Below, one piece after another: positions 1 through 10,794 of a stretch of DNA of 64,000 nt. Within the stretch, counting starts at the first letter, position 1; each line of letters opens with the position of its first letter. The stretch spans positions 41,841,226 to 41,905,225 of the forward strand of contig CM037782.1 of the NCBI GenBank assembly GCA_021229015.1, in the 5' to 3' direction. The DNA is from Solen grandis (lineage: Eukaryota > Mollusca > Bivalvia > Adapedonta > Solenidae). Under the pieces are notes generated by a model. The model searched no databases and was not told the DNA's origin. It saw only the letters and a list, made by a program, of their open reading frames with translations. The position numbers and the translations under genes were made by a program.

Positions 1-9
1 TTACCATCA

Positions 10-37
10 TTGTTGTTGTTGTTGGTGGTGGTGGTGA
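10..37. repeat. GTT/GGT microsatellite
   Basis: Short impure trinucleotide run, (GTT)n passing into (GGT)n, at the window edge. Low-complexity sequence with no coding signal. Confidence 0.8.
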
Positions 38-329
38 TGTATTCTAAAGAAACCTAGTATTAAACTGAAGAACTTTGTCAGTGTAGGTGTTTGGAATTAA
101 TAGTGTCTGTTCCTCAAATAGAATCCTGACAAAAGGTATATTTTCTTTTAAGGTGAGACGAATGAGTACACTGACAATAATGTGGTTGCTAGGAAACAGG
201 GGAAACTGTCGTCTGTCCATTCTGTCTATATCTGCCATTGTCCAGACGACAATATTAAAGTACAGGAAATTATGGGCGGGTAAGTTACATAAGCTGTCAG
301 GGCAAGACGTTTGCACACTAACATGGATG

Positions 330-500
330 TCAGAGTGGATACAGCATCTGGCCCAGGGTGTCTGGAGTTCGAACTTGCCCGCGACATAACAAATCGTTTA
401 GAATGGCTCTGGCTCTGGAATATTTCCCTTCTGCTTGGCATTTAGGACATAAGAGTATATCCAGAGGTGGTATCAGGATAGTGTGGTATCATGCAACGTT
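330..500 (+). repeat. Decayed tRNA-derived SINE, family 2
   Basis: The stretch with 'gagttcgaacttgcccgcgac', then a TGGCATTTAGGAC-like middle and a 'gtgtggtatcatgc' end, follows the same order of landmarks as the much better preserved SINE at 55852-56158: tRNA B-box, CCGCGACAT, GCTTGGC, GTGTGGTATCATGC. The tRNA-like head is largely unrecognisable, so this is an old copy. The small ORFs across it are not genes. Confidence 0.55.
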
Positions 501-672
501 TCGTGATAGCAGTCAAAACTGCAATACACTAGATTTCTTTGTGCGAACGTGTGCGTGTGTGTCACTCTTTTGTGTAAGCTTACCTCTAAGGTACTGATTG
601 GATTTGAACATGATTCGAAATGAAATAGTTGAAAATACATTAAACAAATTTGCTGCCCATTAGAAACAATAC

Positions 673-676
<4 letters not shown>

Positions 677-742
<66 letters not shown>
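677..742. repeat. (AT)n microsatellite
   Basis: About 33 AT dinucleotide repeats, uninterrupted. It opens artefactual Ile-Tyr reading frames that are not genes. It lies about 190 bp upstream of the first supported exon of the CaaX-box gene. Confidence 0.97.
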
Positions 743-744
<2 letters not shown>

Positions 745-934
745 GAATGGTTTTATTTACTTTGAATTCGTTGACAAATTATGCAAGTGTGGAATAAAAA
801 GAAAATATTTATCATGCTCATTTTTTGCTAAGTTTTTTTAAGTCGTCATATCGACAAGTTTTGTTTAAAACTATGTTTCCCATGGCCTTAGAAATAGATA
901 GAGCTCAAACAGGCTGTATCCCGCCTTTTTACAG

Positions 935-2272
935 TCTTCAAAGCAAAGGCTACGATGTGCAGACGACATGCTTTTCCAAAGAACTTGATAACGACCTATC
1001 GTGTGTAAGCCTAAAAACATGTGAGGTCGCCATTTTATGCTTGTCTCCGCGTGCGTCGGCAGACGACACAACGGCACAGAAAGTGGATACTATAGTGATG
1101 AAGAGTAAGTCTTCTTTGTACTCTTTGTATAAACGTGAGGCATTTGCACATTATCGAGTACAAGATACATACAGTGGAACCTGTATTTACCAAGCGGTCA
1201 ACCTGTATTTAGCGGTCAAAAAATGTTACTAAACTGTAGCATTTTGTTATATATTTACACTTTATTAAGCGGTCACCTCTGTTAAGCGGCCACGTTCATC
1301 TGTTTCCTTGACTGACCGCTTAAAACAGGTTTGACTGTATATCATAATACTTTGTTTATCATGATATAAGTTATGTCGACAAATTGGCTCGAAAATAAAA
1401 CTTTTGATCACTTGGGATTAAAGTCTCGTTTACATTTTGAGGACAAGCTATATTCTTTATCATTTTGATGAAGCGACTATTTTCTCTTCTCTAAAGATAG
1501 ATTTAACTTTTCAATATATGTTAGACATACCGATACTGCCTGTGATTTTGGAGCCCACTGCCTGCCCCCCTGGTGGACTTCTTGCTCACGCGGCGTCCAC
1601 GTTAGAACGTTACAGCAGCATCAGCGTAGACGTTACCGACATGACGTTGGGGTCCCATGACGTCAAAGTCAAAGAGCTCAGTTTTCATAAAGCCATCGGA
1701 ACTTCAATCGTAAGTACTATTTATTTCAGCATAATTATTTTAGTCAAACGTAGTGATGGCATTTTTCATAAAGCAACAAATAAGAAACGTTTTTCCTAAT
1801 CTCTCAATTCTAAGTACCTGAGAAAGGTGCCACTTGCTTGCACGTGTTTCGTCTGAAGTACTGGTCTGTTCGGGATTTGAGAACGAGGAGGAATGGAAGT
1901 CGCTAAATTTAGCAGTTCCATGGTTTTCATGGACCACGGGCTCGACGGTTTGGAGATTGATCACTGTTGAAGACTTGAATTTTTCAAGGACCTAATAGAA
2001 GTTGTAAAAGAGTGTTGCTGCCCAGTTGATATAAAAGAATATTGGTTTAAATCAAAACAAAATATATTTGAAATAAATAATAAGAATTAACAATTCTATT
2101 CCCATAGCAACAAGTGGTGCTAGGCCCGACCCCTATGATACAGCTGCCGCCTGGGTCTCCTGATGATGATGACGTCAACCGTTACGTCTACGTTAACAAC
2201 AAGAACGTCCCAGCCATGGCAGAGTACACTCAACGAGGCTCCGTTAAAAGCTCCAGCTGCGTGCTTTTGTGA
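935..2272 (+). CDS. 3' part of multi-exon gene ending in a CaaX box (possible TIR-like region)
   Basis: Three exons are proposed: 935-1104, 1525-1709 and 2108-2272. Splice signals: 'cgcctttttacag' before 935; donor AAGA/GTAAGT after 1104; acceptor ATATGTTAG before 1525; donor TCAATC/GTAAGT after 1709; acceptor TATTCCCATAG before 2108. The phases agree: exon 1 ends in phase 1, exon 2 supplies the other two bases (giving Asn), and exon 2 ends in phase 0. About 172 residues follow without a stop, ending SSSCVLL then TGA. CVLL is a CaaX prenylation box; final Leu usually means geranylgeranylation, as in CDC42, so membrane attachment is expected. Hydrophobic strands VAILCLSPRAS and IPILPVILEP followed by PPGG vaguely resemble the beta strands of divergent invertebrate TIR domains; this is a weak inference. 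The last exon carries an acidic DDDD stretch. The 5' part lies upstream, perhaps outside the window. I do not recognise the gene. The splice logic is the main support. Confidence 0.6.
1172..1337. mobile_element. Tigger/mariner-like MITE (166 bp) in intron
   Basis: Terminal inverted repeats start CAGTGGAACCTGTATTTA on the left and, read inward, CAGTCAAACCTGTTTTAA on the right; both run on into AAGCGGTCA. TA dinucleotides flank both ends (1170-1171 and 1338-1339), as expected for Tc1/mariner-Tigger target sites. No coding capacity. It sits in the intron between the first two CaaX-gene exons. One related end is seen at 14677-14728. Confidence 0.85.
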
Positions 2273-3360
2273 TACTGTCAACAGCTTGACGGTTTTCTTG
2301 TTCTGTCTTTAACAACAAATTGCAATAATTCATCTCAAAGTCTGGATTGATGATACAGATCTGTCTTTATATATTTCTGTACCCTTAATATTTCAGCAAG
2401 TCGTGGTGTGGACTGTGGAAGATGACCTTGTTAAAAATGAACAGAAACTTATTTTGAAGATTTTCTCTTTGAGTTTATCGTTAAATGGTTACGTCTCATT
2501 CGGAAAGAATGAAAAGGAGGGACATTTTCTGTCTCAGCTTAAATCAAGAAAAAAACCAAATCCAACGCGTGTGCTGATACATGAAGGTGTGTTGAAAGTG
2601 TCTGTGTTTCTACTTTATTGACCCGCGTGGAGAAACGCACATCTTTTTTTTTTTCAATGGAGCCGCATAATCAAAACAGGGAGCAACCACTGTTATTATT
2701 GTAAAATAAAAACATGTAATATGTTTAAAATCACTTGATGAATCAATTACTTGCATTAACTGATGGAAAAAAAATAACAAGATTAAAAAAATGTAAGTCT
2801 TCTATCGTTATTAAAAAGAAACTGGACACATATAAAGTGTATCTGATGAATTCTCCTTAAATTCGTAGGCAACGAGTTCTTAAACTTGGTTAACGGACCT
2901 TGCAGGGCAACCTGATTCATTAAAGTTCAGATGTTTTGATACAGGATGTTTTGAGATCTTAAAATATTCAGATTTTAGATACAAGCCGTCAATTTGAAAA
3001 AGTAATGAAGCAGCAGTTTAAAAATAAGTATTGCAACATAATGTAGAAAGTGTAAAACCACACAAACACTATACATATAGATGTAGCGGACATGTGTACT
3101 TTACGGTCCAAGGCCCAGTATGAGGTCCCAGTATGTATAGTGCTTGATATGGGTAAATTTAACTGAACATTACATAGCTTATGTTGTTAAGTCTTGTAAA
3201 TATATATTTAATTTAATATATATCATCAACACAAAATAAATGCCGTAATCCTACGCCACGCTACGTTTTCAAAGGAAGTAATAACTATCGGGAAGAGTGT
3301 TGATTAATACCGAGACCTGTACCTAATAAAATCTTATCCGTGCTGAATTGTTTCTTCATC
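2273..3360. other. Intergenic, no gene seen
   Basis: AT-rich sequence downstream of the CaaX-gene stop. An AATAAA hexamer at about 2704 is a candidate poly(A) signal for that gene. A 72-codon frame at 2403-2621 has no recognisable features and lacks splice or start context, so it is not called. Confidence 0.6.
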
Positions 3361-3366
3361 ATTGTC

Positions 3367-3385
3367 CTTGTTGTTGTTGTTGTTG

Positions 3386-3430
<45 letters not shown>
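3367..3430. repeat. (GTT)n(GCT)n(GAT)n compound microsatellite
   Basis: GTT repeats pass directly into about ten GCT repeats and then GAT. Read on the minus strand it gives poly-Thr/poly-Ala inside a 67-codon frame. I treat that as an artefact of the trinucleotide repeat. Confidence 0.95.
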
Positions 3431-3432
<2 letters not shown>

Positions 3433-3439
3433 CTTTTTT

Positions 3440-4690
3440 TTAAATTGACATTAACACCGCCGTAGAAGCTTACTGTCTGGAAAGTCAATGCAGACCCTAA
3501 CTATTCCAGTAATTATATAAGAAAGGAATTTCCTGTTGTAAAATGTATCTTCATTGATCTATAGATTAGATAGTTTATGGCATCTCAAATCATCATCATA
3601 TAATGTGTCTATTATAATTAAAGTGTTTTCTGTACTTTTTTGTTCTATATTTCGGAATAATTTGATAAGTTGTTTTGTTGTTTTTGGACCTTTTCTATAT
3701 GGCTTTGCTTTTTTTAAGTCGTGCTTCAAAAACATGCGCGGCGTCTTTGATGTTTTGCATCAAAATTAGTCTTGTTTCTTATAAGTGTATGTGACTGTGT
3801 CAAACGATGAAGACTTTTTTCTATACGAGTGTTTCATATGGATGATTATCATTTCATTTAAAAATGAAAAAGAAAGATATTGAGGACATATGTTTATTTC
3901 ATTCTTAAATGTAAATTGTATTTTTTTTAGGAAACGATGGAGCAACGAATTTTTATTTGTTATGACCACGATTGAATAATAATGACCGTAAAAGAAACAA
4001 GCACATGTCTAAGATTCATTTTTTTAACATTTATTGCGTTTTCTGATATTTTTCCCTTTATTAGTGTCTTCGAAATTCCCATGGGGGCATCGGGAAACAG
4101 ACATTCAAAGGTGAAAGGTAAAACGATCAAAAGAAAACAAATGTTCAATACACAGTGTGTTAATTTCCTGCTAATTCAACGCACATATTTATCTTTTTTC
4201 TGTCTTTCTCTCGTATATTTAAAATTCCCAGTGGATATCCTCAGTATTATCATGTACTGTATTTTACATCGATTTTTCGTCATTTATTCGTATTAATATT
4301 CTTAACCCAGTTGAATAGTCATCGCAACATCGCTTTAAAATAGGCATTCAGAAAACGTTTATCACAATTAAAATGATATAGAGGATACTTGTTGGTTTCA
4401 GTAGAACGTCATTTCAAATTCATCTGTGAAAATATTAATTTTCGTCCTCACGAGAAGGATAAAACTTGATATTTCACTGAAACCATCTTTTTTTTTTATT
4501 TAATGCTTTTCTGTCAAACTTTACACATTGTAGCTGAGTTCACAGTAGGGAGCCTCAAATTCCTTAAGACGCACTTATCATGAAATCAGTCTAAGAATAT
4601 TCCAATAAAGAAACACCAAGAAACTGTGTAATCAACACTCCTTTCAAGTGTTTCTAGAAGAATTTCTATTTTAAGGTAGAAACAAGGCAG
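3440..4690. other. Intergenic, no gene seen
   Basis: Several short AT-rich frames on both strands, the longest 104 codons at 3982-4296 (+), without homology that I recognise, splice context or compositional support. Nothing structural stands out. Confidence 0.5.
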
Positions 4691-4707
4691 TCCAAAGGAC
4701 AGCTATA

Positions 4708-5587
4708 TCCCCCGCCGCTGGCCAAATATTAGAATTTGTTTGGTCATAGGATTATGTTCACCTTAACCTGGCATGGTTGTAGCAGACATAGAAGATCAGT
4801 TTAAGACAATTTAACTTTCCGGAGTTATGTATGAATCTCAGAATTCAGAAGGCACATATATTAAAAGTTTACTGACAAGTTTTACATGGGAAACAGTACA
4901 AAAAGTGAACATCAATGAAGTATAGGATGTGTTAGGTAACCACAAAATACATGTGAAACTCAATTAAAAACTTTATATATCATGACATAATTTGTATGAT
5001 TGTGAACATGACACGAGATATCGAGATGATATGAAGAAGTGGAGGCTTAAACATTTGACCTTCAAGGATGACCTTGACCTTGAGCCAGCGTGACCGCCTC
5101 ATGCCTTCTGCACATCAGCTCAATGAGGTTAACATTTTAGCCGAGTTTGAAGAAATTGTGTCCAAGCGTTCATGAGATATGGAGCGGACACGAAAATAAC
5201 ATTTGACCTTCAAGGATGACCTTGACCTTGAGCCAGCATGACCGCCTCATGCCTTCTGCACATCAGCTCAATGAAGTTAACATTTTAGCCGAGTTTGAAG
5301 AAAATGTGTCCAAGCGTTCATGAGATATGGAGCGGACACGAAAATAACATTTGACCTTCAAGTATGACCTTGACCTTGAGCCAGCGTGACCGCCTCATGC
5401 CTTCTGCACATCAGCTCAATGAGGTTAACATTTTAGCCGAGTTTGAAGAAAATGTGTCCAAGCGTTCATGAGATATGGAGCGGACACGAAAATGTTTCGG
5501 ACACACTGGCGGACTGACGGACGGACTGACGGACGGACGGACGGACGAAGTCATTCCTATAACCCCCTCCCGCTTCGCGGCGGGGGA
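4708..5587. mobile_element. TIR element TCCCCCGCCGC...GCGGCGGGGGA with internal 150-bp tandem repeats
   Basis: Eleven-base perfect inverted ends (TCCCCCGCCGC at 4708-4718; its complement at 5577-5587) bound an 880-bp non-coding segment. Inside are three nearly identical direct repeats of about 150 bp (about 5055-5495), each with TTTGACCTTCAAG and GACCTTGACCTTGAGCC, then a GGAC/GGACTGAC run. Flanking bases are TATA on the left and TTAA on the right, so a short TA or TTAA-type target site is possible. Non-autonomous; a type of dispersed repeat common in bivalve genomes. Confidence 0.75.
5055..5495. repeat. Three tandem ~150-bp units
   Basis: Units start at about 5055, 5205 and 5354 and differ by only a few substitutions (for example GAGGTTAAC/GAAGTTAAC and AAATTGTG/AAAATGTG). 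This points to recent unit amplification or homogenisation within the element at 4708-5587. Confidence 0.9.
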
Positions 5588-5884
5588 TTAATCAGTTGAA
5601 ATGTCTTGAAAAGATCACGACAGTATATTTTAAAATTTACATTTTACAAAACTATGAACATGATAAAAATAGTAATATTCACTGTTTGAAATAGTGAATA
5701 TTAATATATCATTAATTATTCACTGATATTTCCACATGACCCAAAGAAAGGCATTAGATAAAATGTTTAACCTCCTACGGTGTATGACATAATTTGTGTT
5801 CATGTATATTTTCACCGAGTACTTGGAACAAATTGATGTCATTGAATAAAAATTATTTTCGATATCATTTTTATCATATAAATT

Positions 5885-5980
5885 TGTCTACGGCGTGATA
5901 CTGCAGTATGGCAGCACGGTAACAGTCTCATGCAGACACCAAATAACTGGAATACTGTCGGTGGGACGTTAGCAAACAAA
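5885..5980 (+). repeat. 3' fragment of family 2 SINE
   Basis: Contains the 'tctacggcgtgatac', 'actggaatactgtcggtgggacgtta' and 'aacaaacaa' landmarks found in order at the 3' end of the SINE at 55852-56158. The tRNA head is missing. Confidence 0.6.
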
Positions 5981-5981
5981 C

Positions 5982-6495
5982 AATAAAGAAGTGAAGTTAA
6001 AGTTCGCATTTTTCTTTCAATTACTTTTACTTCACAATGTAAAAAATACAAAACTAGGAAGATTAGGCAGGGTTTCTACAACATTATACAAGCAAAAATT
6101 TCAAACAAACAATAAAGAAGGAAATTATTTTCAACTTAATTTTGAATTTTGATGAAATGACGTCATCCGTGTACATACGCATGTCTACCACAAACTGTTT
6201 GTGAATTCAGCAACCATTTTTTTTTTCAGAAATAAGTTTCCATTTCAAATTTCTAGCGCACACAAAGAATCGATTGTATTTATATCAGTATGACTGTTCG
6301 AACTTTACTGATCATGAAATAGTAATAACAAAGAAATTATTCAAATTAATATTTCCATATATCCTTTTTTCTTCTCATCACAAAGTGAAGTTAAGTTCGA
6401 GTTTTTCTTTCATTTTTTTTTTACTTCACAAATTAAAAAATACAAAGCTAGGAAGATTAAGCAAGGTTCTAAAACATTATACAAGCAAACATGTC
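5982..6495. repeat. Diverged local duplication, ~115 bp units 395 bp apart
   Basis: 5982-6100 and 6379-6495 share GTGAAGTTAA, GTTTTTCTTTCA-like, TTTTACTTCACA, AAAATACAAA, CTAGGAAGATTA and AAACATTATACAAGCAAA in the same order. This is a direct duplication of a non-coding segment. Its origin is not clear. Confidence 0.75.
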
Positions 6496-6499
6496 TAAG

Positions 6500-8147
6500 A
6501 ATGGAACTTAAAGGATATTAATTGAATTGTATAATTATCACGTGTGAACATCACGAAAACATTGTTTAGAATGAATCTATAAATTCAAGTCCTAAAATAA
6601 AAAAAAAAAATTATAATAATAATTAACTCTGACGCAGTTGTCTTTGATGATCACTGGGATGATGATTTTCAAACCATACAAACCCTATGACCTCAAGATG
6701 CTCTCAAAGTAGTTTCTAAGAAGTTAAATTAGAAGTTTTTTTATGTTTTCATTTTCATATCGGCATCATGCCTTTGGTCATTTACATTAGATATTACACA
6801 CTTATGATTAAGAAAACATAAGACAAAGGTTATATAGATACACATACAAAATAAAGCAAACAACAATACAAGTTCAAGTATATATGCAATAGATGATACA
6901 GTGAGTAAATAATATAACGTTTGGACAAACAAAAGAGATTTAAGAATGTATCCATGGCAACAGATAAAACCCTTGATATTAAGTATAGTTTAAGTTTTTT
7001 AACTTGATTGAATGTTTAAAACATGTTTTTTTTTGTTTTTTGTTTTTTTCGTAAACCAATGTAAGCAGAACAGCAAAAATGAAAAAACAAACCTCAATAC
7101 TCTACAGCATTTTGCTTTCACATTTCACATTTCAAACACTATTCCTGGAATATGTTTTCTTTAAAAAAAATCAACTCTAAAGGCAACGCTGAAAGGCTAC
7201 AGCAGGTTGTTACGTTTTATGCGTGTTTATCGTAGGTGATAGATAGTCCTTTGTACCTTACCAAAAAACGACCTTATTATGGTCACAAAAATTATGCGTA
7301 TATAGTCCTTTGTATCTTACAATTTAAGCAGTTTTTAACGCTGGGATTATATTATCTTAAAATGAAAAAATAAAAATCTGATACTGAGGTTAATCATCAA
7401 GACATGGACATTTACATGGAACATTATCCCCCTGTCTATGCTCCCGTCTAGTATCATTCATTCTGTATAATTACGTTTGTGTTAACGTATTCTGATCAGC
7501 TGGTTATCTCGTCTATAACACAAAGTCTAACACCAAGTCTAACAAAACAATTAAAATCCAAATTAATCCTGCACATTAGCATGCGCATTTTGCAATATTT
7601 ATCTTCTATATCAATCTTCATTGTTGTTATAACCCGTGAACGATAACGTAACAAATATCTGAAATTTCTCTATCTCTTCAAATTCGAAGGTAAATCAGGA
7701 TGTTGTGACAACCATTGTCAAAGTTAGATATAGTATACTCACTTCGAAAAGCAGCTATTTTGTTGAAATGATATATATCAGTGTATAAAGCCGTTTGGTA
7801 AAACAATTTTTATTTTTGGTACACTTCAAGCATAGGTTCGAACCTGTTTTTTTTTTTTTTTTTCTTTAATTCAATTTTAAGGATTTTTTATCGTCTAAAC
7901 TGCACTGTGCAAGGTTATAACAACAGGTATATAATATGCAAATGAGTACATTTGTTATAATAGAAGCAAGCGTATTTTAGTAAGCCAAAATCATCTGCAA
8001 TAAAAATTATACAGAAATCATAATTCTGTTGGGAAGTAAATGGTTATTCAATAACGAGGTTTCAACCTTGCTTTGTTGACGTCCTCATTTTCTCACTCTT
8101 ATGTTTATACTTGAGTAGCTATTGTCTAACCATTCCTTAACGGTTGT
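6500..8147. other. Intergenic AT-rich stretch downstream of the 155-residue gene
   Basis: No coding signal that I can support. An ATTAAA hexamer on the minus strand (7865-7870 on the plus strand as TTTAAT) about 280 bp after the stop at 8148 is the best candidate poly(A) signal for the minus-strand gene. A poly(T) run lies at about 7848-7863. Confidence 0.5.
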
Positions 8148-10130
8148 TTATTTGTTTTGTCCTGCTGCCTGGCTTTCAAGTAAAATTTCAGGGAAGATGT
8201 GATCCGTCAGAAGAAATTCCCCAATATCCTTTGCCTTGTGATCTAAGAATATCTTCTTCGAGAAGGATACCTTACCAGCTTCGTTTTGAACGACGAATAC
8301 GTTTGTTCCTTCACCAGCGATGAACTTGTAAGTCGTCTTGTCGGTATATACTATCAGCTGCGCATCTCGAGAACCAACTAGGTCGGGCAGTTTTGCTCCA
8401 ACGTCGCCCAAAGTTTGGACGACTTGTTCCACGAATTTGCAGTGTTTTGAAATAGATTTCCGGATTGTAGATACGCTTATCTCAGAAACCGGAATCTGTC
8501 AAGAAATAGATGCGAACAAATGTGTAATTTTGATTTTGGGATAATCAGCATCAAGCAAGAGTATCATCATGGCTATCTACATTTCATTTTCAAGTGGAAG
8601 ATCAGTGGTTACTATTTATAAATCAGGTCTTAAGTTAAATCAATGGAAATGTTCATCAGATCATCTGTTGAGACATAAATAATATTAACTCACCTTTACT
8701 TCATAGTGAAAGACACTAGGACCCGTTTTCATGGACATTAGACACACAGCCGGGTGAGCCTAAATTACATATCAAACTATTAACTCACCATCAAAAACAA
8801 TAAAACTTCATTATTGAATTCAAATCGAAATCGCATTTTTTGACTTTTCAACCCGCTCGTTTTGACATCGAGAAGGTTTCATTTCTCATTGTTATTAGAA
8901 ATTAAGAAACAACATTTATGAAATTTGCGAATCAATTTAGGGAAAAGAGTAATAATAACGCGAGAATTACTTTTTTTCTACCTGGCTACCAAGAGAGAGG
9001 ACAAATCATTCTTAAACATCCCTTATAATTATCGTGTTTATTGAAAAATAAATTTATAAAATTATCTCATTCAAGCATAATTTACTTTTGCCAAAAACTT
9101 TTGTGGAAGTTTTTTCTTTCAAAGAGGTTACGAACAAAATCGACAAAGGAGCATTAGTCAACACTAACGTTTAGTTAAAGTTAAGAAACCTTAATCCGTC
9201 TTGAATTAAATCAATGAAAATCGTTATCGCATCTTCTGTTGAGCAGTAATCATATCAACTTACATTTTGGTTTATCGAATCGCCGGAAATTCGAATAATT
9301 GAACAAGCGACGGGCATTCTGAATTATTCCTCAACCCACATAATCTGAAATACATATCAAACTCTTAAAATAAAAAAATAAAACCTTATAACATGTATTC
9401 AAGTCAAATCGATATCCTAATTTTCAAACCATTAAGCGCTCGTTGTGACGCCGAAAAAGCTTGATTTCTCATCGAAAATCCACATTATTATCAGAACTAA
9501 AAAGCATTACATTCATTAAATTTGATGATTAATTAAATTAATGAAAAGTAAATAAAAAAAATAAGAAAAGGCGAGATATACTTTTTACGTCTGAATTGTA
9601 ACCAAACAGAGGACAGGTTATCCTTTAACATCCCGAACAATATGTTTATAAATGCTAGAATTTACATAATTGAGTAATATGCATTTATATTCAAAGTGAA
9701 TGTAAGCATTCTATCTTTATTTCAAATTAAGTATTTAGAGAATCGATGGAATGGATTATTTTATTAACCTCGATCTCAAATATGTTTATTTGAATTACTG
9801 TTTAATTTTCTTATGTGTTTAAATGAAAAAAATAAGAAGAAATAAGATATAAAATTCAAAAGCACAACAATAATCAGTCATCAAGCTTCTGTGAAAAGAA
9901 AACAACCTGAAAAAGCATACTATACTGACACTAAAAGTTGTATTATTTTGGTAATTAAAACGCAAAATTTACCGTACCTCTTCCTTTATCAAATGTATTT
10001 TAATGTTCGAAAGTTCCACTTACCGTTACAATGTTCTATAAAGTGTATCTTTACCTAGAGATACCTCCTTTGTCGTATTAAGCGTGCATACGAGATGATT
10101 CAAAATCACAAAGTAAAGGGTATATATAAA
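8148..10130 (-). CDS. Small four-exon gene, predicted ~155-residue protein of unknown function
   Basis: Model read on the minus strand. TATA box TTTATATATA at 10130-10121; non-coding exon 1 from about 10098 to 10024 with donor AACG/GTAAGT; exon 2 9344-9264 (acceptor TATTTCAG, donor AAAAT/GTAAGT) with an in-frame ATG at 9317 preceded by TAA; exon 3 8759-8694 (acceptor TAATTTAG, donor AAAG/GTGAGT); exon 4 8495-8148 (acceptor TTTCTTGACAG), ending GQNK-stop. All coding junctions are phase 0. The coding parts give 18, 22 and 115 residues. The protein starts MPVACS, has no hydrophobic stretch long enough for a membrane segment, and looks globular, with YTDKTTYKFIAGEG and NVFVVQNEAGKV as likely beta strands. 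I do not recognise the family. Exons 2 and 3 lie in a tandem duplication. Start and exon 1 are inferred. Exon 4 is strongest because its open frame begins exactly at a good acceptor. Confidence 0.6.
8590..9643. repeat. Tandem duplication of ~590-bp exon-bearing segment
   Basis: 8637-9030 and 9207-9643 align with shared blocks AAATCAATG, CATCTTCTGTTGAG, ACATATCAAACT, TTCAAGTCAAAT/TTCAAATCGAAA, CGCTCGTT, GATTTCTCAT and AACATCCC, at an offset growing from about 572 to 610 bp. Each unit contains an exon-like segment followed by a consensus donor on the minus strand (8694/8693 and 9264/9263). Confidence 0.8.
10121..10130 (-). promoter_or_regulatory. TATA box of the minus-strand small gene
   Basis: TTTATATATA on the minus strand, about 100 bases before the proposed exon 1 donor at 10024, giving an expected transcription start near 10095-10100. 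Supported only by position relative to the gene model. AT-rich surroundings make chance occurrence possible. Confidence 0.4.
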
Positions 10131-10457
10131 TGGTTTCTAATTTAAAGGGACATGCCATATACTAGCAGCGTCTTGCATTTTATCCTATGAAGTGGGGAAG
10201 TTGAACCGTTTTTAATATTATGGGTGTCCGGAGAGCGTAGTGGCAACGTACTTCATGTTCTGACAAATGGGTTCCGGGTTCGAATAACGGTCATATACTT
10301 GAATGGATACAGCTGTTGTTGCACATGTGAGTTTCTCCGGGTAGTTCATTTTCCACTTGAAAAATTGATCAAATATACCACCTTAACCGCATTGAGAATA
10401 ATGAGTATAAGCTAATGTATGTTGTTTTTGTTTTGTTCTAAATTTCGATTCCCCTGC

Positions 10458-10780
10458 GGGGCCTCCGTGGCCGAGAGGGTAAAGTCGCTGACTTTAACAC
10501 TCACTCAGCCCCTCACCGCGTGGGTTCGAATCCCGGCAGGGTCATTCGGATTTTAATGTGAGGAAGCCTTCCAGCTGGCTTGCGGTAGGTCGGTGGTTCT
10601 ACCCGGATGGTCATTCGGATTTTCATGTGAGGAAGCCTTCCAGCTGGCTTGCGGTAGGTCGGTGGTTCTACCCGGATGCATCCGTGCGTTCGGGGTCTTC
10701 CTCCACCTCTTATAAGCTGGACGTCGCAATATGACTGAAATACTGTCGAAGCGACGGTAAACTCAAATAGTCAAGTTAAG
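10458..10780 (+). repeat. tRNA-derived SINE, family 1, with internal 65-bp duplication
   Basis: Begins with a tRNA-like head (GGGGCCTCCGTGGCCGAGAGG, A-box; GTGGGTTCGAATCCCGGC, B-box), then the body GAGGAAGCCTTCCAGCTGGC and CTACCCGG, and ends ACTCAAATAGTCAAGTTAAG. The segment ATTCGGATTTT...CTACCCGGATG occurs twice in tandem (about 10545-10612 and 10612-10678); other copies have it once. The head resembles a leucine/serine-class tRNA. A pol III-transcribed retroposon moved by a LINE. Confidence 0.92.
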
Positions 10781-10794
10781 GCAATTTCGACTCC

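Noticed and set aside
650..841. Ile-Tyr-rich ORFs at this and other AT tracts (27893, 28245, 58192)
   Set aside because: Translations of (AT)n microsatellites.
10458..10560. Functional tRNA genes at SINE heads (also 11080, 12803, 13033, 15240, 16530, 37260, 42540, 55852)
   Set aside because: A- and B-boxes are present, but the heads run straight into SINE bodies with shared tails and target duplications, and the acceptor stems are not closed.
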